Made by a program: the position numbers and the translations under genes
Assembly: GCF_002155265.1 (NCBI RefSeq)
Contig: NZ_CP021251.1
Span: 372,001-436,000, forward strand
Length of the DNA stretch: 64,000 nucleotides
Source: Corynebacterium pseudotuberculosis
GTDB taxonomy: Bacteria > Actinomycetota > Actinomycetes > Mycobacteriales > Mycobacteriaceae
Direction: 5' to 3'
Notes under the pieces: model-generated
What the model was told of the DNA's origin: nothing
Database searches by the model: none
Seen by the model: only the letters and a program-made list of their open reading frames with translations
Part shown: positions 28,698 through 38,509 of the stretch, piece after piece
Position numbering within the stretch: position 1 is the stretch's first letter
How the letters are laid out: every line of letters begins with the position of its first letter

Positions 28698-29084
28698 TTA
28701 CATATTTTTTAACTTAAAGTGGCCTGACGTTCTGCACTTGGTGCTCTGTTGGGTCATTTTTTGTATATTTTTGCTGGCTGCAGGGTATTTCTTCTGTTAT
28801 AAATACTTTATTATTTTGTAACTTTGACGTGATCTTAAAAGCATTACCCCCATCAGTGGAGAAAAGCACATTTGGAGGAAAGCTTCCAAGCCCGCCTGTG
28901 TGGTTGCTAATCTTCTAGATAACACCATTTGCATGTTCCGTCATCGATTAATTTTTAATGTGACGCATGGCCCCCAGTTTCTTCCAAGTCTGTGGGACAC
29001 CTGCCGATATAAGAGGTCGGACGTCTGATGTGTTGGCTGTCTCATTTTTGCATGTTTCATCCATCTCAACGAAGGGAGTTTCCA
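28698..29084. other. Intergenic region upstream of nanH
   Basis: About 390 AT-rich bases with no gene recognised. It should hold the sialidase promoter; I did not find a convincing -35/-10 pair or a DtxR-type box. GAAGGGAG at 29071-29078 is the ribosome site that fixes ATG 29085. Confidence 0.5.
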
Positions 29085-31169
29085 ATGACGGATTCACACC
29101 GCCGTGGAACTCGCAAAGCGCTGGTAACACTCACAGCAGCGCTGGCGCTCACCACTCAAGGCCTTACGGCTCCTGCGACTCTTGCTGAAGAGGGTTCGAC
29201 CATCGTACCTGCGCCCATTGATAATAATGGGCTTTTCGACGCTGCCCCGCCCGCGCCCGTAGCGCGTGGTGCAGTGGGGGAGGGTAAGCTTCCCGACCCT
29301 GTAACCAGCGAATTTTTTGATTCGAAGGTTATCAGAGACGTAGACCCGGCAGGGCAGCGGTGCTTCCGTATTCCGGCTATCGCTACGGCAGTAGACGGAA
29401 CTCTTTTGGTGGCTTTTGATAACCGCTATGGACCAGATGCGCAGAGCAGGACCTGGTGTAGGGATGCGCCTTACGAGAACACGAAACGTAATTCGCGTGA
29501 AAAGCAGACGGATATTGAGATTTATCGCTCTCATGATTCCGGTAAATCCTTTGAGGAGGGCGACTTCATTGCCAAGGGGACCGAGGATCCGCGGGATCTT
29601 TCCTATACCGATCCCTCAATCGTTGTAGACCATGAAACAGGGAAGATATTTGCAGTCTTTGTGCGGGGTTATGACTACCGCTTCTTTGATGCGACTGCAG
29701 GTGTAAATAGAGGTTCCGTTGAAGATCCAATACAGAAAAGGTCGGTTCAGGATACCGTCATAATTGAATCGAACGACAACGGTCAAACCTGGGGAAACAT
29801 GAAGCTTCTCAGCGAGTTGACGGAGAAAATTAAAGTCCGGCACAAGCCTGGGCAAGAGCTTGCGGGTCGTGGAAGATTTGCGACTTCTGGTAACGGAATC
29901 CAATTAAAGTACGGGGAAAATGCGGGACGGTTACTTTTCCCAATGTCGGTGCACTACAGCCCAAATGGTGCTGGGGCTGTAGCAAACGTAGCGCTTTATT
30001 CCGATGACCATGGGGCGACCTGGAATGTTGGACAAGGCGTCGGGGGCGAGGGAGAGACGAACGGGGATGAGAATAAGCTAGTGGAGCTTTCCGATGGTCG
30101 AATCATGATGAATTCGAAGAGTACGGGAAGTAATCCTAGTAATCCGAGAGGCGCAGAGCGTTGGAGGTCTTATTCAGAGGATCAGGGAGAAACCTGGAGT
30201 AAGCCTGAACCGGTAATCGTTGCGCCACCTCAGCACCCATTGCAAAGAAATACTGGTATCAATGTTTCTCTGATTAAGGCATACCCTAGTGCCCCGGAAG
30301 GCAGTGCTGCCGCGCGGGTGCTCTTGTACTCTGCTCCGATTGATACCCGAATTAAAGGAGAATACGGGCAAGACGGGCGTAGCAATGGTTGGGTCATGGC
30401 CTCCTGTGATGACGGTAGGTCGTGGACGCACGGGCGTCAGATCGAAGCTGGCCGTTTTCAGTACTCGGTCATGACTCCTATGGCTGACGGCAATATTGGC
30501 ATGGTGTATGAATCTGGCGATAAGGAAAGGGGAATGACCCTCAAGTTTGCCAAGTTCAACATGGCTTGGCTGGGAGCCGATTGCTTGAGCAACAAAGCCT
30601 TGGGTATTACCGATTTGCCGGATCCTGCTTTGGCTAAGGCTATTGAAGACGCGAAGGCTGCGACGGCTAAGGCTGAGGAAGCTACGGCGAACGTGCTAAA
30701 GCTAACTAAGGAACTAGAAGAAGCCGAGCTTGAAAACGAAGAGCTTGCACAGGCTCTGGCTGAGGCTAAGAGCGCAGCACAGGATGCTATCGCTGCCGCT
30801 GAGGAGGCTAATGCTCGGGTTAAAGCAGCTGAGGGAGCTACGATTGAGGCTGAAGAAGCTGCAATGAAAGCAGAGAATGAGGCTAAAGCGTTAGCGGAAC
30901 AATTGGCTAAGGTTGAGGCGGAGCTAGCAAATTCCCAAGATCAAGCCAAGGCCTTGGCTGAGGCTAAAGAGGCTGCTGAGATTGCTCGGAAGGCAGCGGA
31001 AGAGGCCCTTAAGCTGGAAAAGGAGAAGTCTGGAAAAGCCGGCGGTACAGATAACACTGAAAATAAAGGTTTTTGGCAAGAACTTTTACGGATTTTTCCG
31101 GGATTTGCACCTATTTTCAGTTTCCTAGCGTCGATATGGGGCGGCATGCAGAAGCTGCTGGCATTTTAA
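29085..31169 (+). CDS. nanH: Secreted exo-sialidase NanH
   Basis: It cleaves terminal sialic acids from host glycans (GH33). The 694-residue protein has a signal peptide (about 33 residues, ending TLAEEG), then the FRIP motif RCFRIPAIATA and a six-bladed propeller. Asp boxes S/N-x-D-x-G-x-T/S-W/F appear as SHDSGKSF, SNDNGQTW, SDDHGATW, SEDQGETW and CDDGRSW. Residues about 512-650 form a long Ala/Glu/Lys coiled coil, and the last 30 residues are hydrophobic (LLRIFPGFAPIFSFLASI), which may tether it to the envelope; there is no LPXTG. ATG 29085 follows GAAGGGAG. Related enzymes are known in C. diphtheriae. Confidence 0.93.
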   Translation: MTDSHRRGTRKALVTLTAALALTTQGLTAPATLAEEGSTIVPAPIDNNGLFDAAPPAPVARGAVGEGKLPDPVTSEFFDSKVIRDVDPAGQRCFRIPAIATAVDGTLLVAFDNRYGPDAQSRTWCRDAPYENTKRNSREKQTDIEIYRSHDSGKSFEEGDFIAKGTEDPRDLSYTDPSIVVDHETGKIFAVFVRGYDYRFFDATAGVNRGSVEDPIQKRSVQDTVIIESNDNGQTWGNMKLLSELTEKIKVRHKPGQELAGRGRFATSGNGIQLKYGENAGRLLFPMSVHYSPNGAGAVANVALYSDDHGATWNVGQGVGGEGETNGDENKLVELSDGRIMMNSKSTGSNPSNPRGAERWRSYSEDQGETWSKPEPVIVAPPQHPLQRNTGINVSLIKAYPSAPEGSAAARVLLYSAPIDTRIKGEYGQDGRSNGWVMASCDDGRSWTHGRQIEAGRFQYSVMTPMADGNIGMVYESGDKERGMTLKFAKFNMAWLGADCLSNKALGITDLPDPALAKAIEDAKAATAKAEEATANVLKLTKELEEAELENEELAQALAEAKSAAQDAIAAAEEANARVKAAEGATIEAEEAAMKAENEAKALAEQLAKVEAELANSQDQAKALAEAKEAAEIARKAAEEALKLEKEKSGKAGGTDNTENKGFWQELLRIFPGFAPIFSFLASIWGGMQKLLAF

Positions 31170-31200
31170 AGCCAAGCAGACCGAAGTGATGTAGTTGCTG

Positions 31201-31247
31201 AAAAAGGGGGCGTGCGGAGCGGAAAGCAAGGCGCGCCCCTTTTCTTG
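31201..31247 (+). terminator. Rho-independent terminator after nanH
   Basis: An A-run and GGGGGCG pair with CGCCCC and a T-run (about 31203-31215 with 31231-31243, one G-T pair) around a 15-base loop. It closes nanH. Confidence 0.8.
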
Positions 31248-31300
31248 TCTCTTGTTAAAAGTTGCCAAATTGTTATGTGCGACACGCCGAGAGAGGCCTG

Positions 31301-31314
31301 CTTAGGTTCCTAAG
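31301..31314. promoter_or_regulatory. Possible operator upstream of the L,D-transpeptidase
   Basis: CTTAGG and CCTAAG flank two bases (31301-31314), a 14-bp palindrome 30 bases before the start codon. It partly resembles half of a DtxR box but is too short for that call. Confidence 0.25.
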
Positions 31315-31344
31315 TTTTTGCTCAGTCGGGATATAGTGGTCAGC

Positions 31345-32085
31345 ATGTCTTATAAGCCGCGTCATGCGAAGCAGTCCGTGGCCCGTCGTCGTATTGCGGC
31401 GATGGTTGGAACTGCAGCAACTTCCGCAGCTCTTCTGGTGAGCCAGGCTGCCACTTCTTCCGCACAGGACTTTGGGTCGAGCAATCTCAGTAGCTCTTTT
31501 GATCAGCAGCTGCAAAATATTGGTCGACAGACTCGTGACGGAGCTTGGGATTTACGTAATAACTTGCGGGCGCAGGCTGATGCAGGTTTGCCTGTCGACG
31601 CAGCTGCTGCGGTGAAACAGTCCGTTGACAATGCTGTTAACTTTGCCTTCCCGGGTCTGATCCAAGAGCGGACTGCACCGCCGGTTGTGCCAGCTCCTGC
31701 TCCGGCCCCTGTTCCCACCCCTCCGGCTTTTGATACCGGTTCCTGCCCAGCTTTTGCTCGTGCCTGCATTGACTTGGCGGGGCAGCGTTCATGGCTGCAG
31801 AATAATGGACAGGTCTCTTATGGTGCGGTGCCAATTTCTAGCGGACGTGTGGGACATGAGACCCCCAAGGGCGTTTTCTACGTTAACCGCAAGATCAAGG
31901 ATGAAATCTCTCGAGAATTCAACAATGCACCGATGCCATTTTCCGTGTATTTCACTCATAACGGCATCGCCTTCCATGAGGGGAGCCCACAGGTGCCTTC
32001 GCATGGCTGCATTCACCTAAACCATAAAGATGCAGTGACCTTCTTTAATCAGCTGCAAGTTGGAGACGTTGTATACGTGTATTAA
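31345..32085 (+). CDS. L,D-transpeptidase (YkuD domain), secreted
   Basis: It makes 3-3 cross-links in peptidoglycan or attaches proteins to it. The 246-residue protein has a signal peptide ending near SSAQDF (about residue 43), a helical middle region and a Pro/Ala linker. The YkuD domain follows, with the catalytic motif FHEGSPQVPSHGCIHL, Cys at about 221. The pattern VSYGAVPISSGRVGHETPKG is the domain's N-terminal part. ATG 31345 is chosen because it gives a normal signal peptide; a TTG frame begins at 31318. A terminator follows it directly. Confidence 0.9.
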   Translation: MSYKPRHAKQSVARRRIAAMVGTAATSAALLVSQAATSSAQDFGSSNLSSSFDQQLQNIGRQTRDGAWDLRNNLRAQADAGLPVDAAAAVKQSVDNAVNFAFPGLIQERTAPPVVPAPAPAPVPTPPAFDTGSCPAFARACIDLAGQRSWLQNNGQVSYGAVPISSGRVGHETPKGVFYVNRKIKDEISREFNNAPMPFSVYFTHNGIAFHEGSPQVPSHGCIHLNHKDAVTFFNQLQVGDVVYVY

Positions 32086-32115
32086 TCAGCACGTATTTTT
32101 ATGGCTCATGGAAAC

Positions 32116-32154
32116 AGGCCACGGCATCGCGAGACGATGTCCGTGGCCTTTTCT
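32116..32154 (+). terminator. Rho-independent terminator after the L,D-transpeptidase
   Basis: GGCCACGG-CATCG pairs with CGATG-T-CCGTGGCC around CGAGA, then TTTTCTTG. A strong intrinsic terminator isolates this gene from infA. Confidence 0.92.
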
Positions 32155-32382
32155 TGTAGGGGTGGTGGGGGAGTGTGGACAAGTTAAAAGCCATACTGAA
32201 TGGTGGCGCTGATAAAGAGCTTGGAAAAACTTGGTTTCTCGGGTGGGGTGCTGTACTGTTGTTCGTTGGTGTATTGCCAAAAGGTGAAACACCTGTAATA
32301 AGCAGTGATTATGCGGCATCGAACGATGAGCCGGTTGGGTTTTCAACCGATTCTCGGTATTGATGTCAGGAATGTGGAGGCT

Positions 32383-32601
32383 ATGGCTAAGGAAGGCGCA
32401 ATCGAGGTTGAGGGTCGTATCATCGAGCCTTTGCCCAACGCAATGTTCCGCGTCGAACTCGATAACGGACACAAAGTGCTTGCACATATCAGTGGCAAAA
32501 TGCGTCAGCACTATATCCGTATCCTCCCTGAGGACCGCGTAGTCGTGGAACTTTCTCCTTACGACTTGAACCGTGGTCGCATCGTTTACCGCTATAAATA
32601 A
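32383..32601 (+). CDS. infA: Translation initiation factor IF-1
   Basis: IF-1 binds the ribosomal A site during initiation. The 72-residue protein starts [26 protein letters not shown] and has [23 protein letters not shown], which is diagnostic of this OB-fold factor. I use ATG 32383 with GGAGG seven bases upstream; upstream extensions are spurious. It begins the infA-rpsM-rpsK-rpsD-rpoA-rplQ block. Confidence 0.97.
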   Translation: MAKEGAIEVEGRIIEPLPNAMFRVELDNGHKVLAHISGKMRQHYIRILPEDRVVVELSPYDLNRGRIVYRYK

Positions 32602-32626
32602 CTCGACTTAGTCGTTTATTTCTTTT

Positions 32627-32735
32627 GAAGCCTCCATGCTTCACTGATGTTTCGGCATCACCCACACCTTTGGCCGCGGTGGCCAAAGCCTTGCGCATCT
32701 CATCCCATCGTCCGGCATCCGTCCGGGCAAAGTGA
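32627..32735 (+). promoter_or_regulatory. Structured leader between infA and rpsM
   Basis: Several short stem-loops follow one another: GAAGC/GCTTC (32627-32642), TGATG/CATCA (32645-32660) and an 8-bp CTTTGGCC/GGCCAAAG stem (32668-32688). Paired CCGG elements lie at about 32711-32726. None has a T-run. A ribosomal-protein feedback leader is one possible reading; this is inference. Confidence 0.4.
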
Positions 32736-32794
32736 TGTTTGGTAAGGACGAGCATGGAGAAAACCACCGTAACAACCGGAAAGGTACTGCCCTT

Positions 32795-33163
32795 ATGGCA
32801 CGTCTAGCTGGAGTTGACCTTCCGCGCAACAAGCGCATGGAGGTTGCACTCACTTACATCTACGGTATCGGCCCTGCCCGTGCCGCCCAGCTGCTCAAGG
32901 AGACCGGCATCTCCCCGGACCTGCGCACTGACAACCTCACTGATGAGCAGGTTTCTGCTCTCCGTGACGTTATCGAAGCAACCTGGAAGGTCGAGGGTGA
33001 CCTCCGCCGTCAGGTTCAGGCCGACATTCGTCGCAAGATCGAAATCGGCTGCTACCAGGGTCTGCGCCACCGTCGTGGCCTGCCCGTCCGTGGCCAGCGC
33101 ACCAAGACCAACGCACGTACGCGTAAGGGTCCGAAGAAGACGATCGCCGGAAAGAAGAAGTAA
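32795..33163 (+). CDS. rpsM: 30S ribosomal protein S13
   Basis: S13 sits in the head of the small subunit and contacts tRNA and the large subunit. The 122-residue product starts [26 protein letters not shown] and ends with [27 protein letters not shown] 32795 is the family start; the longer frame upstream is spurious. The intergenic leader before it is structured. Confidence 0.98.
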   Translation: MARLAGVDLPRNKRMEVALTYIYGIGPARAAQLLKETGISPDLRTDNLTDEQVSALRDVIEATWKVEGDLRRQVQADIRRKIEIGCYQGLRHRRGLPVRGQRTKTNARTRKGPKKTIAGKKK

Positions 33164-33166
33164 TTC

Positions 33167-33571
33167 ATGCCTCCTAAGACTCGCAGCACGGCTCGCCGCA
33201 CTGGTCGTCGTGTAGTTAAAAAGAACGTGGCTCAGGGCCACGCATACATCAAGTCCACCTTCAACAACACCATCGTTTCCATCACGGATCCTTCCGGTGC
33301 TGTCATCGCATGGGCATCCTCCGGCCACGTCGGTTTCAAGGGTTCCCGTAAGTCCACTCCGTTCGCAGCTCAGCTCGCTGCTGAGAACGCTGCTCGCAAG
33401 GCAATGGACCACGGCATGAAGAAGGTTGACGTGTTCGTTAAAGGCCCAGGTTCGGGTCGCGAAACCGCTATCCGCTCTCTTCAGGCTGCCGGCCTTGAGG
33501 TGACCTCCATCTCTGATGTCACCCCTCAGCCGTTCAACGGCTGCCGCCCACCGAAGCGTCGTCGCGTTTAA
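33167..33571 (+). CDS. rpsK: 30S ribosomal protein S11
   Basis: S11 forms part of the platform near the Shine-Dalgarno cleft. The 134 residues contain [21 protein letters not shown] and the C-terminus [19 protein letters not shown], both diagnostic. It starts three bases after rpsM in the standard alpha operon order. Confidence 0.98.
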   Translation: MPPKTRSTARRTGRRVVKKNVAQGHAYIKSTFNNTIVSITDPSGAVIAWASSGHVGFKGSRKSTPFAAQLAAENAARKAMDHGMKKVDVFVKGPGSGRETAIRSLQAAGLEVTSISDVTPQPFNGCRPPKRRRV

Positions 33572-33594
33572 TAGGAAAGGAAAGGTAACTTACA

Positions 33595-34200
33595 ATGGCT
33601 CGTTATACCGGCCCAGCAACCCGTAAGTCCCGCCGCCTCCGCGTCGACCTCGTCGGCGGAGACATGGCATTCGAGCGTCGCCCCTACCCTCCGGGACAGG
33701 CTGGCCGCGCACGTATCAAAGAGTCTGAGTACTTGCTTCAGCTGCAGGAGAAGCAGAAGGCTCGCTTCACCTACGGTGTTATGGAGAAGCAGTTCCGTCG
33801 CTACTACGCAGAGGCTAACCGTCTTCCCGGCAAGACCGGCGACAACCTGGTTATCCTGCTCGAGGCTCGCCTCGACAACGTTGTGTACCGCGCAGGTCTC
33901 GCACGTACGCGCCGTCAGGCACGTCAGCTCGTTTCCCACGGACACTTCACTGTGAACGGCAAGAAGATCAACGTTCCTTCCTACAAGGTTTCTCAGTACG
34001 ACATCATCGATGTTCGTGAGAAGTCTCGTAAGATGATCTGGTTCGAAGAGGCTCAGGAGAACCTCCTCGACGCAGTTGTGCCAGCATGGCTGCAGGTCGT
34101 TCCGTCCACCCTGCGCATTCTCGTACACCAGTTGCCAGAGCGCGCTCAGATCGACGTTCCGCTGCAAGAGCAGCTCATCGTCGAGTTCTACTCGAAGTAA
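33595..34200 (+). CDS. rpsD: 30S ribosomal protein S4
   Basis: S4 is a primary 16S rRNA binder and affects decoding accuracy. The 201-residue protein starts [23 protein letters not shown]. It carries an S4 domain ([39 protein letters not shown]) and ends [20 protein letters not shown]. The form without N-terminal zinc cysteines is seen here. It starts 24 bases after rpsK with AGGAAAGG in front. Confidence 0.98.
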   Translation: MARYTGPATRKSRRLRVDLVGGDMAFERRPYPPGQAGRARIKESEYLLQLQEKQKARFTYGVMEKQFRRYYAEANRLPGKTGDNLVILLEARLDNVVYRAGLARTRRQARQLVSHGHFTVNGKKINVPSYKVSQYDIIDVREKSRKMIWFEEAQENLLDAVVPAWLQVVPSTLRILVHQLPERAQIDVPLQEQLIVEFYSK

Positions 34201-34339
34201 TTTTCTGTTCTCCTGCTTTCGTGGATTCCACACAACGGGATCTATGGAGCAGGACGCGACAGGAATCTTCTTTAAGTCCTTTCATCCTTTCCGCCTATAG
34301 ACGTCAAATAGCGGTCGTCACTCACAGGAGAGTTCTTAA

Positions 34340-35356
34340 ATGCTCATTTCCCAGCGCCCCACCCTCACCGAGGAATACGTTGATTCCGCTCGTTCGCGCT
34401 TCATTATTGAACCGCTTGAGCCAGGTTTCGGTTACACCCTTGGTAACTCGCTGCGTCGCACCCTGCTTTCGTCCATTCCGGGCGCTGCAGTGACCAGCGT
34501 GAAGATCGACGGTGTTCTTCACGAGTTCACCACGATCAACGGTGTGAAAGAAGATGTCTCTGACATCATCCTGAACATCAAGGGTTTGGTTCTGTCTTCT
34601 GACTCTGATGAGCCAGTTGTCATGTACCTCCGTAAGGAAGGCGCTGGCGTTGTATCTGCTGGCGACATTGAGCCACCAGCAGGCGTGGAGATCCACAACC
34701 CGGACCTTCATATCGCAACTCTGAATGAGCAGGGCCGTCTTGATATCGAGATGATTGTTGAGCGTGGCCGCGGTTACGTTCCAGCTTCTCTCTACGCAGG
34801 CACCAATGAGATCGGTCGCATCCCTGTTGACCAGATCTATTCCCCGGTGCTCAAGGTGAGCTACAAGGTCGAAGCTACTCGTGTTGAGCAGCGCACCGAC
34901 TTTGACAAGCTGATCATCGACGTTGAGACCAAGAACTCTATTGCTCCGAGTGACGCTCTCGCGTCTGCTGGCAAGACCCTGGTTGAGCTGTTTGGCCTCG
35001 CACGCGAGCTGAACACCGCTGCTGAAGGCATCGAGATCGGCCCTTCCCCGCAAGAGACCGAATATATCGCTGCTTATAGCATGCCGATCGAGGATCTGAA
35101 CTTCTCCGTTCGTTCGTACAACTGCCTGAAGCGTCAAGAGATCCACACCGTTGGTGAGCTCGCAGAGTGCACCGAGTCGGATCTGTTGGATATCCGTAAC
35201 TTTGGTCAGAAGTCGATCAACGAGGTCAAGATTAAACTCGCTGGCTTGGGTCTGTTCCTGAAGGATTCTCCTGAAGACTTTGATCCCACCCAACTTGAGG
35301 GCTACGACGCCGCTACCGGCGACTACGTGGACACGGATCTGGAAGATTCCGAGTAA
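34340..35356 (+). CDS. rpoA: RNA polymerase alpha subunit
   Basis: Alpha starts RNA polymerase assembly, and its C-terminal domain contacts promoter DNA and activators. The 338 residues start [51 protein letters not shown]. The C-terminal domain has [45 protein letters not shown]. An acidic tail ends the chain. AGGAGAG precedes ATG 34340. Confidence 0.99.
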   Translation: MLISQRPTLTEEYVDSARSRFIIEPLEPGFGYTLGNSLRRTLLSSIPGAAVTSVKIDGVLHEFTTINGVKEDVSDIILNIKGLVLSSDSDEPVVMYLRKEGAGVVSAGDIEPPAGVEIHNPDLHIATLNEQGRLDIEMIVERGRGYVPASLYAGTNEIGRIPVDQIYSPVLKVSYKVEATRVEQRTDFDKLIIDVETKNSIAPSDALASAGKTLVELFGLARELNTAAEGIEIGPSPQETEYIAAYSMPIEDLNFSVRSYNCLKRQEIHTVGELAECTESDLLDIRNFGQKSINEVKIKLAGLGLFLKDSPEDFDPTQLEGYDAATGDYVDTDLEDSE

Positions 35357-35431
35357 GAAGCCCAGTAGGGGCCTGGTTCTTGCAACCAAGGTCCCAAGCG
35401 CTCAATAAAACTTGTACACGAGGAGTACACA

Positions 35432-35917
35432 ATGCCTACCCCTAAGAAGGGCGCCCGTCTCGGCGGTTCCGCAAGCCACCAGAAGCACATTCTGTCAAAC
35501 CTTGCGGCACAGCTTTTCGAGCACGGCGCTATCAAGACCACCGATGCTAAGGCTAAGCTCCTGCGTCCTTACGCAGAGAAGCTGATCACCAAGGCTAAGA
35601 AGGGCTCTGTTGCGGATCGTCGCAACGTGCTCAAAGCAGTTCCCAACAAGGACGTCGTTGCATACCTATTCAACGAGTTGGCTCCGAAGTTTGAGAACCG
35701 TGAGGGTGGCTACACCCGCATCATCAAGCTCGAGAACCGCAAGGGTGACAACGCTCCTATGAGCCAGATCTCCCTCGTTCTTGAGGAGACTGTTTCTGCA
35801 GAGGCAAGCCGCGCAACCCGCGCAGCTGCTTCCAAGGAAGCTGAGAAGATAGAGGAGCCAGCAGCTGAAGAGGCTGTTGCAGAGACCTCCACCGACGAGG
35901 CTGCAGAAGAGAAGTAG
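35432..35917 (+). CDS. rplQ: 50S ribosomal protein L17
   Basis: L17 is a large-subunit protein at the base of the exit tunnel. The core starts [32 protein letters not shown] and has the [27 protein letters not shown] segment. An acidic Ala/Glu tail of about 40 residues follows, as in other corynebacteria. ACGAGGAG precedes the ATG. It is followed by a strong terminator. Confidence 0.98.
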   Translation: MPTPKKGARLGGSASHQKHILSNLAAQLFEHGAIKTTDAKAKLLRPYAEKLITKAKKGSVADRRNVLKAVPNKDVVAYLFNELAPKFENREGGYTRIIKLENRKGDNAPMSQISLVLEETVSAEASRATRAAASKEAEKIEEPAAEEAVAETSTDEAAEEK

Positions 35918-35944
35918 TCTTAAAGGGCTGTAACGCCTGGACAT

Positions 35945-35987
35945 AAAACGTCCCTCATCGCCGATAAGAGCAGATGAGGGACGTTTT
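35945..35987 (+). terminator. Rho-independent terminator after rplQ
   Basis: A perfect 15-bp stem (35945-35959 with 35973-35987) with a 13-base loop ends in TTTT. The reverse strand also shows a T-run, so it could work in both directions. Confidence 0.9.
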
Positions 35988-36132
35988 GCTATGGGGATAG
36001 AAACCATATGTGTGCTCTTTGTTAAATTAGAATGCGCCCGGTTCCGCGTTGATGGAACGCGCGAGGTTGAGGTGGGCGTCGAAAAGCAAAAGCAAGCACT
36101 GCTTCAGCATCCTTCGTGGAGGAATAACAAAA

Positions 36133-37008
36133 ATGGAGACCAATCAGCCAACTGTGCGTATCCGCCTCGATTTGGCCTACGATGGCACGCATTTTCATGG
36201 GTGGGCGCGCCAAGGAACCTCCCAGTTGCGCACGGTGCAGCGGGTGCTTGAAGATTCGCTTGAACTTATTCTGAGACACCCGATTCAGCTGACCGTGGCT
36301 GGACGCACTGATGCCGGAGTCCATGCCGCGGGGCAGGTGGCCCACTTTGACGTGCCGGCCATTGCTCTGGACACGCGAAGCATCGACGGTGATCCGCGAA
36401 ACCTGGTACGCCGCCTGGCACGTTTGCTTCCCGAGGACGTACGAGTCCATGCTTGTACGCTAGCTCCGGAAGGATTTGACGCGCGCTTTTCTGCTTTACG
36501 ACGCCACTACGTCTACCGCCTTACCACCCATCCACGAGGTGCTCTTCCTACTCGCGCAACAGATACAGCGCACTGGCCTAAACGGATCGATATAGATGCG
36601 ATGCAAGCGGCGGCAGACGTTCTCATTGGTTTGCATGATTTTGCTGCCTTTTGTAAACACCGAGAAGGTGCCACAACGATCCGCGACCTGCAAGAATTCA
36701 CATGGCATGACGTCTCCACCTCGCTCGAACCGCAGCTTTATGAAGCCCATGTGACGGCCGATGCCTTCTGCTGGTCCATGGTTCGGTCACTTGTTGGCAG
36801 TTGTCTAGTCATAGGAGAAGGAAAACGGCCGGAGGGATTCGTCGATTCCTTGCTCACGGAAACCTCCCGATCCTCCCAAGTCCCAGTTGCTCCAGCCAAA
36901 GGGCTAAGCCTTGTTGGAGTCGATTATCCCGTGGACAGCGAATTGCTTGCTCGCGCAAACACGACCCGTGCAGTGCGCACTGCTGAGGACATTTCAGGGA
37001 ACCTCTAA
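36133..37008 (+). CDS. truA: tRNA pseudouridine(38-40) synthase TruA
   Basis: It converts uridines 38-40 of tRNA anticodon stems to pseudouridine. The 291-residue protein starts [27 protein letters not shown] and has the catalytic [17 protein letters not shown] (Asp about 60). Later [11 protein letters not shown] and [18 protein letters not shown] match the family. ATG 36133 follows GTGGAGG; the longer frame to 36049 is a shadow. It lies between the alpha operon and eccB, as in mycobacteria. Confidence 0.96.
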   Translation: METNQPTVRIRLDLAYDGTHFHGWARQGTSQLRTVQRVLEDSLELILRHPIQLTVAGRTDAGVHAAGQVAHFDVPAIALDTRSIDGDPRNLVRRLARLLPEDVRVHACTLAPEGFDARFSALRRHYVYRLTTHPRGALPTRATDTAHWPKRIDIDAMQAAADVLIGLHDFAAFCKHREGATTIRDLQEFTWHDVSTSLEPQLYEAHVTADAFCWSMVRSLVGSCLVIGEGKRPEGFVDSLLTETSRSSQVPVAPAKGLSLVGVDYPVDSELLARANTTRAVRTAEDISGNL

Positions 37009-37087
37009 AGCCCCCGCATCCGTCTAAGTAGATGGCCCATTTAAGGGGCTGTCTAGTCAATTTCCTATGCGCATGAGGACGGATGAC

Positions 37088-38425
37088 ATGGCCAAAAGAA
37101 TAACAACACCCCACGAGGATGTAAGACAACGCAAAGGTATCGCCCCCGCAACAAAAGCCCAGGTATCAGGGCATAGGTTTCTTGTTCGTCGTGCAGAGTT
37201 AGGACTCTTGCTTGGCGACGTCCGGATGATCCACGACCCGCTAGGAAGGCTGCGTCGAGCCATTGCGTTTGGGCTCAGCGCGGTAGGTCTTGTGGCCTTA
37301 GGAGCAGGCGCTTTAGCGCTTTTTAGTCCGAACCCCGATCCCGGCGACGCGCGCATTCTCTCTTCACAACGAGGCGACCTCTTTGTGCGCGTTGGCGAAC
37401 AACTCCACCCGGTAACCAATCTGACCTCGGCGCGGCTGGCGGTGGAGGAAGCCGCGACACCAGTAAAAGCTGGTGATTCCGTGCTTGGGAGTAAACACAT
37501 AGCGGTCCCCATCGGCATCGCGGATGCACCCAGCATCTTTAACAACACCTCTGATACAGAGCCTGTCTGGCAAATTTGTACATCTACGCCTGGACCAACG
37601 GAGTCGCATTCCCCACGGACGACTTTCCTTATCAACCACACCACGCCCTTTGAACAAACCCCACAATTAGAGGCGGACGAGGCTCTTTTGGCAACAAGCC
37701 ACATGGGTGACGTGGTTGTAACCGCTGCAAACAGGCGGCTTCTTCCTCCAGCGGAGACACCTGAGGGAAGGAGCATCCGCCGGAGGCTTGGCATTGGCTT
37801 TGAAACTCCTCGGTGGCACCCAGAGGCAGATGTGTTGGCGATTATTCCAGAGGCGCCCCAGTTTCACCTCCCCGTGGGGAATCTGGAACTTTTTGTAGCT
37901 GATGGAGAATATTGGTTAAAAAATGACTCGGGGGTGGTTCGCATTACTTCTTTGCAAAAGGACATCCTCACAGATTTAGGTTGGGAACTTAAAACTGTCT
38001 CGAAAACAGAGATGACAGCGCTACCTGACATAGATCTTCACATAGCTTTTCCCGATAAGCCGTTACGTTGGCAAGATTCTGATAAAGCACATACCTGCAT
38101 ATCGGTGTCTTTTACCCAAACGGACACGGAACCGAGTACGTCTGTGGGTATCACAAATTCCGCTGCTACTTTTGCGTCTGCAGTCGAACTTTCGGGAGAA
38201 TCCGTGGCGACACATTTTGTAGGAGGCGGAGGGGCCGTAGCTGTAGAAACAGGAGCCGGGGTACATCTCATATCCGAACATGGACTGCGCCATCAATTGG
38301 CGCATAATGCCGTTTTAGAACATTTGGGTATACAGAAGGTACGGCGTGCATCATGGTTTCTACTTCGCTTGCTGCCGGCAGGAACTACGCTGAGCAAAGA
38401 AGCAGCATTAACGCCGCTCTACTAG
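37088..38425 (+). CDS. eccB: Type VII secretion core protein EccB (ESX-4 type)
   Basis: EccB is a membrane-anchored periplasmic component of the ESX translocon. The 446-residue protein has ATKAQVSGHRFLVRRAELGLLLGDVRMIHDPLGRLRR before a single membrane helix (about residues 57-79). A large periplasmic domain follows, with ARILSSQRGDLFVRVGEQLHPVTNLTSARL, typical of the family. ATG 37088 follows GAGGACGG; two upstream ATGs (37067, 37073) are less likely. The gene sits between truA and the other ESX genes. It starts the locus that matches M. tuberculosis ESX-4 in content. Confidence 0.93.
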   Translation: MAKRITTPHEDVRQRKGIAPATKAQVSGHRFLVRRAELGLLLGDVRMIHDPLGRLRRAIAFGLSAVGLVALGAGALALFSPNPDPGDARILSSQRGDLFVRVGEQLHPVTNLTSARLAVEEAATPVKAGDSVLGSKHIAVPIGIADAPSIFNNTSDTEPVWQICTSTPGPTESHSPRTTFLINHTTPFEQTPQLEADEALLATSHMGDVVVTAANRRLLPPAETPEGRSIRRRLGIGFETPRWHPEADVLAIIPEAPQFHLPVGNLELFVADGEYWLKNDSGVVRITSLQKDILTDLGWELKTVSKTEMTALPDIDLHIAFPDKPLRWQDSDKAHTCISVSFTQTDTEPSTSVGITNSAATFASAVELSGESVATHFVGGGGAVAVETGAGVHLISEHGLRHQLAHNAVLEHLGIQKVRRASWFLLRLLPAGTTLSKEAALTPLY

Positions 38426-38509
38426 CGTGTAGACTTCCTTTCGAGTCTGAATAATTCTGGAGGACTGTACACGTTTTTGTTATCACGCCGCAAGGGGAAA
38501 GGAACGCGC

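Noticed and set aside
32175..32363. 62-codon frame before infA
   Set aside because: No family, weak start context, and it overlaps the infA leader; I could not support it as a gene.
34322..35389. Long minus-strand frame of 355 codons opposite rpoA
   Set aside because: It is antisense to a gene of certain identity and is explained by its codon use.
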